64,000 nt of DNA from Vespa crabro (taxonomy: Eukaryota > Arthropoda > Insecta > Hymenoptera > Vespidae): contig NC_060955.1 in NCBI RefSeq assembly GCF_910589235.1, forward strand, positions 18,994,212 through 19,058,211. Direction: 5' to 3'. Both the position numbers and the translations under genes were made by a program. How positions within the stretch are numbered: position 1 is the first letter of the stretch; each line of letters begins with the position of its first letter. The notes under the pieces were generated by a model. The model worked only from the letters and a program-made list of their open reading frames with translations. It searched no databases and was not told the DNA's origin. This document shows, piece by piece, positions 53,501 to 64,000 of this stretch.

Positions 53501-54074
53501 TAGGAAGACCTAAACCTAATTGTTTGGTCTTCGAGGCAAGTAAAATTCTTGCCACCCCAAGATGATCTCTATGATCACCGAGAACGACTAGTAGATTTAA
53601 TAAAAGACAGCGACAGTGATCTCTTACAAGTGGTCTTGAATGATCTAAACCCAAAAAGACAATATGCAACATCAAAGGGACGTGAATCGCCAAATCAACT
53701 TGCACTCCATCTACAACAACATCGGTGAGCAGCATAACTGCTATGTTGCATCTAGAATTATAAAGAATTCCTATGATCTACAACTTACATAATATGTTTG
53801 GACGATAACTGAATCAAAAATCTAATGATATAACAATTGTTATACCTATGAAAGCCACTTATAGGCTGAGAACTGTCAGGGAGATATTCGGTTAAAGGTG
53901 CAAAATATCCGCCGTATTCTGGCATTGGCAATGGGTGAGGTTGTGGTATATCAAATTTTTCACCAATGCATTGAGTTTTACCACTCAAACCAACTGGTCC
54001 ACTTCGTGCGATATAACACGACTCGTCTGTAGTTAGCTAGAATCATGTACATGCAAAGAAATATTATAGCTATA

Positions 54075-54127
<53 letters not shown>

Positions 54128-57100
54128 CATAACATAAAAAAAAAAGATTAACAATATACTTCGACTTCCGTCGTAGGAGTCGACAAATCGTCCGGAAGAA
54201 CTGGCGGCCCGCTTGCTGTTCTAGTTTTTTCTGCCCTTGGGGTTTGAAATCCAGCGAGAGCACGTAACGCAGTATCGGACTTGGAACTAATTATAAAGAT
54301 TGTGTTAATGAAAAAAATTATAAAAAAAGTATATATCCTCGATACAGAAAAACAAATCTCATACCCAGTTTTAACGGGATCCTCGCCAGAATGTCGTTTA
54401 GTATGAATGGTACCTTTTTCAACTCCCAAATCTCGCGGAGGATTAGCAGGATCCGCGGTAGGTGCATCACTGTGAGACGAAGCCTTACGCATGCTTGTTA
54501 GCCGATAAAAAGGTGGTGTTTCTGTACGCTCGATCAAACAATTAAGAGTCTCAACAGTTTGCAATTCGGTCATCATTTCATCTACAAGACGATTAGGTCG
54601 TGCTCTGGCCAAGTAAAGGACCACTCGTTTGGCCTATAATCATTTTATTATTTTTCTATTCTTTCGAATGCACTTATACAATATCAATATATACAAATTT
54701 GTTTTAACTTATTGATTATTATAAGATACTTACGTAGGAAAGTAACTCTTGAGGAGCCATACCCGAGACAATTATAAGATAACGTATAATTACTTTGAGA
54801 TTGTTTGGCCAACAACTGCAAAGTGTGGCCCACAGTTCTTCGATATCTTTAGGATGTTCATCGGAAAACTTAAAAAGAAGTTTATATAATTCATCATTAT
54901 TTCCACTCGATCTATTTAATCTCTCATTCACTTGTAATTTTTCAATAACTAAAGTACTATGACATTACCTTCGCTGTGATGTAGAACAAGTTATTGAGTA
55001 CCATTTCTGTTGCCTCAGCGCTACCCCATCCTTCTCTTCGTGCTCCACCTCGTATCATTTCACTCGCGTAATACTATCATAAAACAAAACAAAAAAAAAT
55101 TAGATCAAAAAAGAATTAGGGTAAAACAAAACAATTATTATTTAAATCGGAGATTTCTAACATTAAATACTAATCTATCGATGGAATTTTCGATCCATGA
55201 ATACGGATGTATGAAATTTATTTTGATAACAAATAAAGTTACTCGCTTGGTATCGAGACTGAAAGCTAAATAAATCGTAAAATGAAGAATTGGGATATAA
55301 TATGGATAGTTTGGGATATATTTTGTTAATTAGAGTGAAAAATGATTTATATAATCTTTTATTAAGAAAGAAGGAAAATCTTTGTAATGAGTCTATTATC
55401 CCAGTTCATAGGATAATATATGAGACTAATTAACATATTTAATCATTAACATGATTATAACTTTTGAAAGCGGTTTTCAACCCACAAAAGTTTAAGAAGC
55501 CCTTATCTATACATTTAATTAGACGAATAAATGAAAACAAAAAAAAAAAAAAGAAGAAAAGATCCAAAAATAATTCCCAATTGGAGGCGCCGGGTATCGA
55601 TCCCGGTACCTCTCGCATGCTAAGCGAGCGCTCTACCATCTGAGCTACGCCCCCCTTGTTACAGATTTTCAAGACGGATCAATTCGATCGACGTAAGTGA
55701 TCTACATTCGGTGAAAGGTAAATAATATATATATGTGTATAAAATAAGGATCAAAATAAAAATTTGGAGGCGCCGGGTATCGATCCCGGTACCTCTCGCA
55801 TGCTAAGCGAGCGCTCTACCATCTGAGCTACGCCCCCGATATTTTCTCATGAAATTGAATTCTTTTAAGGGTTTATTAGCAATATAATCATTTTGAAAAA
55901 AAAAATTTTTTAAAACAATTAATGGAAGCGCCGGGTATCGATCCCGGTACCTCTCGCATGCGAAGCGAGCGCTCTACCATATGAGCTACACCCCCGGTAA
56001 TCTTGATTATCAAAAAGATAAATTCGATGGATAAATGTTTAATAAAAATAAAAGATATTTAAGAGAAAAAGACGAAAGTATATAACTTCATATCGATTCA
56101 CAAAAATCCCTCTCGTGTTTCAAAGCCGTTTCAAAGCGTGCGTAAAAACATCGCGGGCATTATATCTATAAGATCAGTCATGTGTAATTTGTCTGAAATG
56201 CAAACAAAGCAAGTATTCCCGTGTTTGACATTTAACATGAATTCTGACATTTCAAAAGGTTTCCCGTCAATTTTAACAAAAGTAATTTATACGTATGAAC
56301 ATTTACAAACGTTTTGATCAAAAGAAAAAAAAAACAAACAAACAAAATCAGAATAATCGTTCACAGTCAATTTCACGGAGATTTTTCAATATCTTGACAT
56401 TCTTTATTAAATTTTAATAAAAACAAAAAGAGACAGAGAATTTTGGAGGCGCCGGGTATTGATCCCGGTACCTCTCGCATGCTAAGCGAGCGCTCTACCA
56501 TTTGAGCTACGCCCCCTTCGATCTTAATCGTTTAAAAGATTATTTTTATATAGAAAAATAATCTACTTAAAAGCAAAAGTGCATCATAAAGTGCAAACGT
56601 ATGTAATATCTTATACTAATCAAAAGATTTATTCATTCTTAGCTACGATTACAATTTTTTTAATTAAATTAATCATAAAATAAATCAAGGATATAGCAGA
56701 ATGCTAAGTCAAACAACTCCTAAATCACATAAAAATACATTTTATAAAATAAAATGAGATTTTTTTTTGCTTATGATTAACGGCGATATTTAAGCAAATA
56801 AATAACGGCAAGATTACATTATTGAAATGAAAAATATATCTACTACGAACTGAAGATATAAAATTTATTCTAGTAAGGGGTTGCTTTGAAGAGAAGAAAT
56901 ATTATTTATAAAAACATACAGCACAAGGGGGCGTAGCTCAGATGGTAGAGCGCTCGCTTAGCATGCGAGAGGTACCGGGATCGATACCCGGCGCCTCCAA
57001 GTATCTTTTTTCATACTGTTTTTTTTCTTGTTGTTAACATTTTTTTTTGTCATTTACACCTTTCACCAAAAGTAGATCACATTCGTCGATCATAATAGTC

Positions 57101-58920
57101 CTCAAAGAAATGTATATCACTGGGGGCGTAGCTCAGATGGTAGAGCGCTCGCTTAGCATGCGAGAGGTACCGGGATCGATACCCGGCGCCTCCAATGGAT
57201 TATTTTTAATAATATTTTACAAAATTATTTTTTTTTAATACTATTCCTACTTATCAATGCTATAATCGACTAACATGCGTTTCACTATATCCTATACTTT
57301 TACACACTTCGAGATATGGTCAATAAATTCATCTTATCTCGATATTAATCCATTACAACCCCCATTTCGATAAATGAAAACCACTCAGAATTTTCGCAGA
57401 AATGCATAAATTTTCAAAATCATCGGCATATCTCATTTAACAAGTTGCTAAAAGACTATTTAGATAGTGATACGTTCTTCGGAACAGGAATTTAATTATG
57501 TATAGTTTCATAAATTATATTCGTCGTCACTTTCGAAAATAATTGTCAAGAATTCTTTGGGATTACATGGCTTTGATTCGATTATGATCAGAATGAAATC
57601 CTCGTGAATGTTAAAGAGAATTATGCGTGCTTAAAAGCAATATTGTTTTACCTGATAATAACTTAAAGGATTTGATGGGGGTGGTACATTGGGATCGACT
57701 AATTCCATGTTATGTAGCCACGGTAATAAATACTGAAGCAACAGTTGTCGAACTTCACGGCGTGCTGTTTGAAACCTGTGCGTGATCTCTGAAACAAATA
57801 GTAATTTTATATTAACGTTCCCATAGATCGAAGAAAATAAATAATAAAGTTATCCTGTACATATCGTTTCGAGGATACGCATATCGTACATACGATTCAA
57901 TTTGTTAAACTCGTTATCGTGAATTTTCGATTATCAATATCATAAAAAATCTAAATAAATGTAAAACATAATAAGACTCGTTATTCGAAGATAAATTAAT
58001 GAACGAGAATGATTATCGAATATATAAAATTGAATTTCTCAATCACTTATCATATCTATACAATCTCTCTTATTGTATCCATTTAATTAATTAATCTTCC
58101 GAATCAGTCCCCTACGAATTTTATTTGCATACATACATACATACATACATCGTAGTTTTCTTTTTCATTCTGAATTTACAGCTGCATTATTAATACAATC
58201 ATAACCGGGACTGAATTTAATTACTTCATTTCCACGTTCAAAGATAACGCAATTTCATATCGTCATAGAGGATGTTACAATGATATTGACTTGAACGTCG
58301 CATATTTATTTTATCCTCCATTTAATACATCTATCAATTTTATATCAATGAAAAACGTGGTAGGTCATATCATTAAATATTCATAATTTACGATTTCCCG
58401 ATAATTTTAAATGAAAATTTCTATTAAAGTTGAACAAATTTGACGTTGAATGTAGACCTTAATAAAAAAAGACTTCTACTTTCAATACATATAAATTATT
58501 AATCCTAATCTACATTATATCGATACCAATCAGTAGAACATATTTTTGGTTGTAAACGAATGAATTACGAATAAATTAACAGATATGAATATATATCAAG
58601 AGAATAATTTCGATTGTTTTGTTCCGACATTAAAGGTATTTTAGAACGACAATTATGACAAGAATGCAAACAATTTAACAATAGCTTGGCGCGTCTCGAA
58701 AGAGATGATTAGAATAGGACAGGTTGAAATTGACATACGATGATGAGAATGATACGTTTAAATTGGAACTTGACTTGGTGGTGAGAACACACAGAAAGGT
58801 AAAGAGAAAAATCTATTGCAAGCACAAATACATCGCAGATCGGTATTCTTAGAATTGAACAAAAGGGTCGTAGGCTCGTAATACCTCTGTGGGGAGCAAA
58901 TAATCTAATTTCTTTTGATC

Positions 58921-58968
<48 letters not shown>

Positions 58969-61130
58969 ATAAGAATGAGAAATACCCTATCGATTTTTAA
59001 TCAAAAATGGATGTACATTATCGTACGAATCCAAAGATCAAATATGATCAATGTTTTCAAATAAATTTGTATTCAAGAAGACTAAAAAAATAAATGAAAT
59101 AGAAATTTAATTACAAAGAAAGAGATAAAAAATGATAGCCTTAAAGATAATATGATATTCTTTAAAACAGAAACAAAAAAAAAAAAAGAACATATTCGCC
59201 GGTTCGTTCCTTCAAAGAATGCTGCATGATTAAAATCAATGATATTCTACCAATTTCACATTTTTCTTTCAATACTAATTAAAATAATTCTAAACAGAAC
59301 ACTTTCAATTGTTCTATCCATGATAAAAAATTCGCAATGCGGTTATAATTCTTAGAAAAGATTGAGAATGTATTTCCCAACCTTCACCCCTTAACAAAGT
59401 GCATGACACTTTGGACTTACATATATTAAAGCGTAGCATGATACCAAGTTAACGGATACTTGATACGATATTCAGAGGAATTATAAGACCGAATAATATT
59501 TTGCGTTATTACGCATTTCAAACAAATATTATGTAAAACAAGTAAAACAAGTAAAACAAGTAAAACGGCTTAGAAAATGTCACCCGTCGAAAACTTATTT
59601 TAGTTATACTATAAATATAGCTAAAATTTCAAATATAATTATAACGAGCTAGGTGTATGTATAATGAAACTGAAACCGAAAATACACTATAAATACAACT
59701 GAAACCGGAACTACATAATGACTCTTTTTACGTCATAGTATTTCTTATAGTTGCTTAACGTCATTAATTTGTAACATTTGATCAAGTTCAATGATAATAT
59801 AGACATTTTTAAATTTCGTCGAAGAGTTTTTATAAAATTTTCTATGTATATGACAAAGTTTCAAAACTTTTCAAAAAGCGATCTGTTTCATTTAACTTTA
59901 GCAATGAATAATCATCGATGTAGAGAATCATTCGAGCTGTCTTTTGATAGCTCGACATATATCACTAACTGATAATTAAATGATGCCGATACATCTGCTA
60001 TTGCTGTAGATACATAGTTAACAGAATATTTATTGCTCTTTGATAACGCGTACTTATGACGAGATTTCGAATCATTTCGAATTAACAAGTTTATCGACTT
60101 TTACGCAAAACTTCTAAGAAAAAAAGAAGGGAAAATTTTGACAGATAAATGATTAAAGTTTCATGTTAAGAAGATAAGTTATTTTTCCTTTCTTTTTTTT
60201 TTTCAATATTTATATCGCAAGATTACTTACCGCTGAACATAGGCATCGTCAATTCTGGATGCAATTGGGCCAGCTGACGTGACAGATACATTTGACTACG
60301 ACAATAAGTAGTTGAAAGTAAAACATCGAGGGTACCACCTCGAATAGTGCCACTTGAAGATACACCTGCCGTGGGATTCGATTGTTGCACTGCTCCTGAA
60401 GCAGTAGCGGTCGAGCTTGCAGCTAAATCCTCCTGACCTATAAAACGAAACAATCAAATACTTATCACGTCTTATAATTCTATATATTCAAACTTGTTAA
60501 ATAATATGGAACGCATAACGTGATAAAAATTCTTATCACGTTTTAAAAGATTATATTCGAATTTTAAAGTACAATGGTACGTAACACGCAATAAAAATTC
60601 ATTATTAATAATGTTATGTGTAATCTAAAAATATTGAATTACAATTTCAATATTTGAAAATAAAATTCGTTATATTATTATTACATAAATATAATAAAAT
60701 CAGTATGAATTAAAATTTTGACGAAAAATATAAAGGAGAGTAATACTTTCATAAAGAAAAAATAATTCATTAAAATCTATCTCATAAATGGATGATAATA
60801 ATATTTGTCGAAAAAGTAAAATAATATCCTTGCATAGTATATAATACCAAAGTACATTCCAAAGAAGTTGATATTATAATTCGTAAAACAAAAGTACATA
60901 AGAAGATCTTTCACGTGAAATGAAAGATTTTAAGAGAATAAAAAATATTCTCGAATGATATTAATCAAACATTATTAATCGTAAAAGGAATATTTTATTA
61001 TTTAATTATCTGATAACAAATAAATAATAAATTACCAATGAATTATGTAATTCCTTGTTAAATCATAAAATTATATAATATAAATGTTACATAAAATACC
61101 TTTGTCTGTGTTTCCTATACATTTCTTATC
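47594..61130 (-). CDS. fry: Protein furry, C-terminal half (5' end outside window)
   Basis: Minus-strand exons, 5' to 3': 61100-61130 (tentative), 60231-60437, 57652-57788, 54969-55073, 54734-54868, 54365-54633, 54160-54286, 53846-54036, 53120-53751, 52875-53040, 52500-52809, 52108-52408, 51485-51999, 51096-51404, 50845-51013, 50247-50419, 50110-50184, 49956-49991, 49481-49654, 49271-49408, 49027-49205, 48770-48962, 48427-48684, 47839-48340, 47594-47757. Together they encode about 1831 residues in one frame. Family hallmarks are [95 protein letters not shown] and [15 protein letters not shown]. Furry (MOR2/PAG1/Tao3 family, over 3000 residues) is a HEAT/armadillo-like scaffold that activates the NDR kinase Tricornered and controls wing-hair, bristle and dendrite patterning. 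Notable here are an unusually Pro-rich insert (53240-53420), a Ser/acidic-rich middle (49030-49650) and a [10 protein letters not shown] run near the C-terminus. The N-terminal half is missing only because the window ends. Confidence 0.93.
53240..53425 (-). other. fry: Proline-rich insert in Furry
   Basis: Within the large exon 53120-53751 the protein has runs of up to ten or eleven consecutive prolines, separated by Ser/Thr/Ala-rich linkers. It resembles formin-FH1 or SH3/EVH1-ligand sequence in composition. It is in frame between two conserved blocks ([20 protein letters not shown] before, [20 protein letters not shown] after), so it is translated if the exon is used. Confidence 0.8.
54077..54125. 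repeat. TA dinucleotide microsatellite in a fry intron
   Basis: Pure TA repeat of about 45 bp in the short intron 54037-54159. Confidence 0.9.
55582..55654 (-). tRNA. tRNA-Ala (AGC)
   Basis: A 73-base cloverleaf: acceptor GGGGGCG / CGCCTCC, D arm GCTC-GAGC, anticodon stem CTCGC/GCGAG with loop TTAGCAT (anticodon AGC), T arm CCGGG/CCCGG, discriminator A. It shows the G3-U70 pair that identifies alanine tRNAs. There is no intron. A T-rich terminator follows on the minus strand. It lies in a fry intron. Confidence 0.96.
55765..55837 (-). tRNA. tRNA-Ala (AGC)
   Basis: Identical in its 73 bases to the neighbouring copy at 55582-55654, with anticodon AGC and G3-U70. TTTTT follows directly after the 3' end on the minus strand. 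The flanks differ from the other copy. Confidence 0.96.
55923..55995 (-). tRNA. tRNA-Ala (CGC), diverged copy
   Basis: It has the same cloverleaf as its neighbours, but the anticodon loop is TTCGCAT (anticodon CGC). It also differs in the acceptor stem (GGGGGTG / CGCTTCC, adding U6-G67 and G4-U69 wobbles) and in one D-loop base. The anticodon and T stems are intact and G3-U70 is kept. It is probably a functional CGC isoacceptor that arose from an AGC copy, but the weaker acceptor stem leaves room for a decaying copy. Confidence 0.88.
56444..56516 (-). tRNA. tRNA-Ala (AGC), T-loop and D-loop variant
   Basis: 73 bases with anticodon AGC. It differs from the consensus copies by single bases in the T loop (ATCAATA rather than ATCGATA) and the D loop (CAAATGG rather than CAGATGG). 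All stems and G3-U70 are intact, and a T-run follows downstream. Confidence 0.94.
56927..56999 (+). tRNA. tRNA-Ala (AGC)
   Basis: Consensus 73-base copy on the plus strand with anticodon AGC and G3-U70. A TTTTTT terminator begins about six bases after the discriminator. It is oriented opposite to the four copies on its left. Confidence 0.96.
57122..57194 (+). tRNA. tRNA-Ala (AGC)
   Basis: Consensus 73-base copy on the plus strand, identical to 56927-56999, with TTTTT about ten bases after the 3' end. It is the last of the six-gene cluster in the fry intron. Confidence 0.96.
58926..58967. repeat. GA dinucleotide microsatellite in a fry intron
   Basis: Pure GA repeat of about 40 bp. Confidence 0.9.
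59534..59567. repeat. Short tandem repeat of AAGTAAAAC
   Basis: Just under four exact copies of the 9-bp unit AAGTAAAAC in a row, inside a fry intron. Confidence 0.85.
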
Positions 61131-62985
61131 CTTAAGAAGAAACACTTTGTTATGATATCCTTTGATTAAATAAAATTATAGTAAATAAATGAATTGTATA
61201 AAAAGGAGATTTTAATAATATTTAAAAATAACTTGTTACATGCGTGTTGCGCATTATTAAAAGATATTATTAAAACTAATCGATGGTAGACGAAATGGTT
61301 AACAAATTCGTAAAGTAAAAAAAGTTCAGAGATGGCTTAGACTCTTGAAGATCGAGGAATGAAGGGGAAATTTGTCCCGGCGCAACGATGCGCAGAAGCC
61401 AGAATGTTGGATGCACCGGGCTTTATCAAGAATGAATCGTAGCGACGCGTAGCAGAAATAGATGGAGCGCCGTCCTGTTAAAAGTTTCACCGTTTGTAAA
61501 AGACCTTTGTTAGGACAGATCAAAGGAAAAAATCCTTTCGTTAAATTCGCGTTCTCATTAACATCGAGTTACATTGATTGTTATCATAAAAAACCCCGGA
61601 TAGTGTCATATATATATATATATATATAGAGTATATATATATAATCATATATATAGAATCATATAATTTTTGTGATCTAACGGAATTAAACGATTAAAAA
61701 AAAAAAAAAATTTTATTAAAAGATTTTCTATTTCATTTCTTTCGATTCCACGTGTCGCGTGTGTTGGTTTTAACGAAGAAAGAATTATTTTTTAAATGAA
61801 AAGTGTAGTAAAATTAATATTAATATGAAAACTTCAACAAACAATAGTTTTCGATAATGAATGTTTTATCCGACGGACGTGAAAAGTGTGAGAACAAATT
61901 GCGGCCTCACAATTTTATCTTCTTTCGAGTTAGTACTAATTTTCGAATATTTTCTTCTATTTTTATCTGAAAAGGATTTGGAACTTTTTGTGAATCTTTT
62001 TAGATCTTAAAATTTTTTATAATAATAAAAAAAGAAAAGAAAAGAAAAGAAGAAAAAGAAACATCGACGAGAGATAAATATCATTAAAAATACCACTCCT
62101 TATATATCTCATGGTGGAATAAATCGAACTTTACGTGGGTGAAACGTTGCCAATATTTGAAAGGGCCGAAGTAAAGTCGTACTCTCGTCATCGGCGTCTA
62201 AAAGAACTTGGATACGTTCCAGAACGCTTTCTAGTTTGTCTATACTTTAAACCGACAATGAGTGTTTTACTATCTACTGCGAAATACACTAACGTATTAT
62301 ATGAAAAAGAGTGTGAAGAAAAAAGAAAGAAATCCAAAACAACATCCATCAAAGTCTAGTGTTTACTTTGATTTTTAACGTTACGCTATAAAAGTTTGAT
62401 CGTCGATAAGCTTAGAATCGATTTAAACCGTGTCATCTGTTACTAAAAAGTGATATTATGTGCCAAGAAATACATAGTGTCCTCAGAGAAACTTAAATAT
62501 CTTCGTTGTCTTCGATTACATGGAAGAATGTTAAAAAAGAAATTATTTTATTCAAAAGGGACAATATTTTGATTGACGATAAATTCTTCTAGAGAAAATT
62601 TTTATCTCGGAATGTTAAAGGAAATTTTTTCTGCGATTCTTTTTTTTTTAAATAGATCGATATATTCTCTTTTTTGTCATATCGCTATAACTTATAAAAA
62701 GATGAATTTATAGATAGAATTTGTAAAATTTCCGATAACTCTGAGTGTAGAAAAATTTATAAATTGAAATTTAATTTTCTTTGTTCTTTTGTTTATAAAG
62801 GCAATAAAACCAAGAAGATTATATTAGAATTATCAAAATGGAAAGAAAATATGTAATATTGATCAATCGGGTGTTACGAGCAATGAACATTCAGAAAAAA
62901 CTTTCTGAAAGATCGATCATCGTCAAATCAGTTTGGATATTTGTTCCAGGACAAAAGATTTCTTAAAGTTATTCGAAAAGAAATA
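61131..62985. other. Inter-exon spacer left of the GPCR
   Basis: AT-rich non-coding DNA, presumed part of a large fry intron and the 5' side of the GPCR gene. It contains a TA-rich patch near 61610-61645. The short open frames here resemble no known family. Confidence 0.5.
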
Positions 62986-63813
62986 ATGACAGAGACAAAG
63001 GAAGAGGTTGAAGTAACCGATCTGACCGAGGCGATCCTAAGAGGGATACAACTGTATTATACTCCGATATTAGTATATTTGGGTTCTCTTGGAAACTGTC
63101 TATCCGTATGTGTATTCTTCGGTACAAAGTTACGACGATCCTCATCAAGTATATATTTAGGAGCATTGGCTATAAGCGACACTGGATTTTTAATATCAGT
63201 TTTTGTGGTATGGTTGAATATGGTGAATATTGGTATTTTTAACGAGCAAGGATTCTGTCAATTCTTCATCTACCTAACAACACTTTGTAGTTTTTTGAGT
63301 GTTTGGTTTGTGGTAGCCTTCACCGTCGAAAGATTCGTCGCTGTTCAATATCCTTTTCATCGTCAATCCATGTGTACAGTGGCTAGAGCAAAAACCGTAG
63401 TCATCGGATTGACAGTTCTTGGTATTATGACGTGTAGTCCAACTTTATGGTTTTCGAGTCCTCGTTTAAAAATATCAAATACAAAAAATGTGACGGAATG
63501 TCTTGTCGCTGAGGGTTGGGAGTCCTCAGCGACTATTTTCAATTCGATCGACGCGATACTAACTTTCGTTGTACCTTTTACCGTAATCGTCGTATTGAAT
63601 ATACTCATCGCACGTGCTATCTATAGACTCGCCAAAGTAAGGAGAATACTGACTACCGAATCAAGGGCTTCGCAGGATCAAATGTCCTGTTCTCAAAGTC
63701 CTCGAAATACCTTCGCTCAAAGTAAAATCACTAAAATGCTTCTCATCGTATCCACAGTTTTTCTCTGTCTCAATCTGCCGGCCTACGCTATCAGAGTACA
63801 TGCTTTTCTATAC
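62986..63813 (+). CDS. Class A neuropeptide-type GPCR, first coding exon (partial; CNMamide-receptor-like)
   Basis: The frame opens at the first ATG after an in-frame stop (62884) and gives 276 residues up to a GTACGT donor at 63814, phase 0. Hallmarks of rhodopsin-family receptors are visible: TM1 with GN (YLGSLGNCLSVCVFF), TM2 with LAISD, a conserved Cys before TM3, an ERF motif in place of DRY at the TM3 end followed by VAVQYPFHR, the extracellular-loop-2 Cys (VTECLVAEGW), a TM5 proline (FVVPFTVIVVLNILIA) and TM6 with CLNLPAY. TM7 and the C-tail must be in exons beyond the window. The pattern SDTGFLISVFVVWLN and VWFVVAFTVERF suggests the arthropod CNMamide receptor group; this is from memory and moderate. 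It lies antisense to fry, whose 5' exons should be further right, so it is probably nested in a fry intron. Confidence 0.85.
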
Positions 63814-64000
63814 GTACGTATTTCTTTTGAATTGCGATTTCTTCTTTTTCTGTATATGTATTGCATGAGATTCACTCATGGATTCATTTTTCCACTTGAT
63901 ATCATTTTCTATTTTTTCGTTCGTAACAATAAGTTTCATAATATAGGTACATATATTGGAGTATATTATATATGTACATATATGTATATATATATATATT

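Larger units (their letters stand above)
57789..60230. other. 2.4-kb fry intron
   Basis: AT-rich intron between two fry exons. It contains a GA microsatellite (58926-58967), a CATA tetranucleotide run near 58131-58150 and a 9-bp tandem repeat near 59534. I find no nested gene or tRNA. Confidence 0.6.

Noticed and set aside
54945..54968. Very short intron (about 12-24 bp) suggested by AG dinucleotides just after the fry exon 54969-55073
   Set aside because: It is too short to splice and would insert non-conserved residues. The acceptor at 54869-54870 gives the correct furry sequence [13 protein letters not shown] in frame.
55439..57238. Two open frames sharing the peptide [20 protein letters not shown], looking like a repeated protein motif or CRISPR-like direct repeats
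   Set aside because: The shared sequence is the translation of tRNA-Ala genes. Spacers are irregular and the copies are in both orientations, so it is neither a protein domain nor a CRISPR array.

Overview
This is an AT-rich nuclear genomic window from an insect. Introns are short and follow GT-AG, simple-sequence DNA (TA, CT/GA, TTC, GATA) is abundant, and the genes are animal genes: CCDC102A, scratch, furry, and a neuropeptide-type GPCR. A hymenopteran is my best guess from the overall look (inference only; no species-diagnostic sequence was identified).

Layout. Bases 1-17113 hold no convincing coding gene, only non-coding DNA dense in microsatellites plus one degenerate minisatellite. Bases 17114-19194 (+) carry a six-exon CCDC102A orthologue of 550 codons, the same length as I recall for the human protein. 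Converging on it, 20325-25884 (-) is a six-exon gene for a secreted protein of 1477 residues built from YPGG/PGT tandem repeats and Ala/Gln/Ser-rich repeats. Bases 28689-31725 (-) encode a three-exon SNAG plus five-zinc-finger Scratch repressor. Its upstream side is a gene-poor stretch of about 14.7 kb (31726-46417) with microsatellites, a probable TA-flanked MITE and a local tandem duplication.

Bases 46418-47230 (-) contain a four-exon gene that I reconstructed and cannot assign to a family (198 residues). About 360 bp upstream of it on the same strand ends furry (fry), whose C-terminal half (24 confident exons and one tentative microexon, about 1830 residues) runs back to about 61130. The N-terminal half of fry must lie beyond the right edge. 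A 2.6-kb fry intron holds six tRNA-Ala genes, four on the minus strand and two on the plus strand. Five have anticodon AGC and one has CGC. The right edge (62986 onward, +) holds the first coding exon of a class A GPCR resembling the CNMamide receptor. It appears to sit antisense inside a large fry intron.

How the genes relate. There is no operon logic. Scratch (neuronal repressor) and Furry (NDR-kinase scaffold for dendrite and cell morphology) are both linked to the nervous system in flies, and the GPCR is probably neural. The long gene-poor stretch upstream of scratch could hold cis-regulatory DNA, but this is inference. Exon models for CCDC102A, the PGG protein, scratch, fry and the 198-residue gene were each checked by requiring GT-AG junctions and matching codon phase across every junction.
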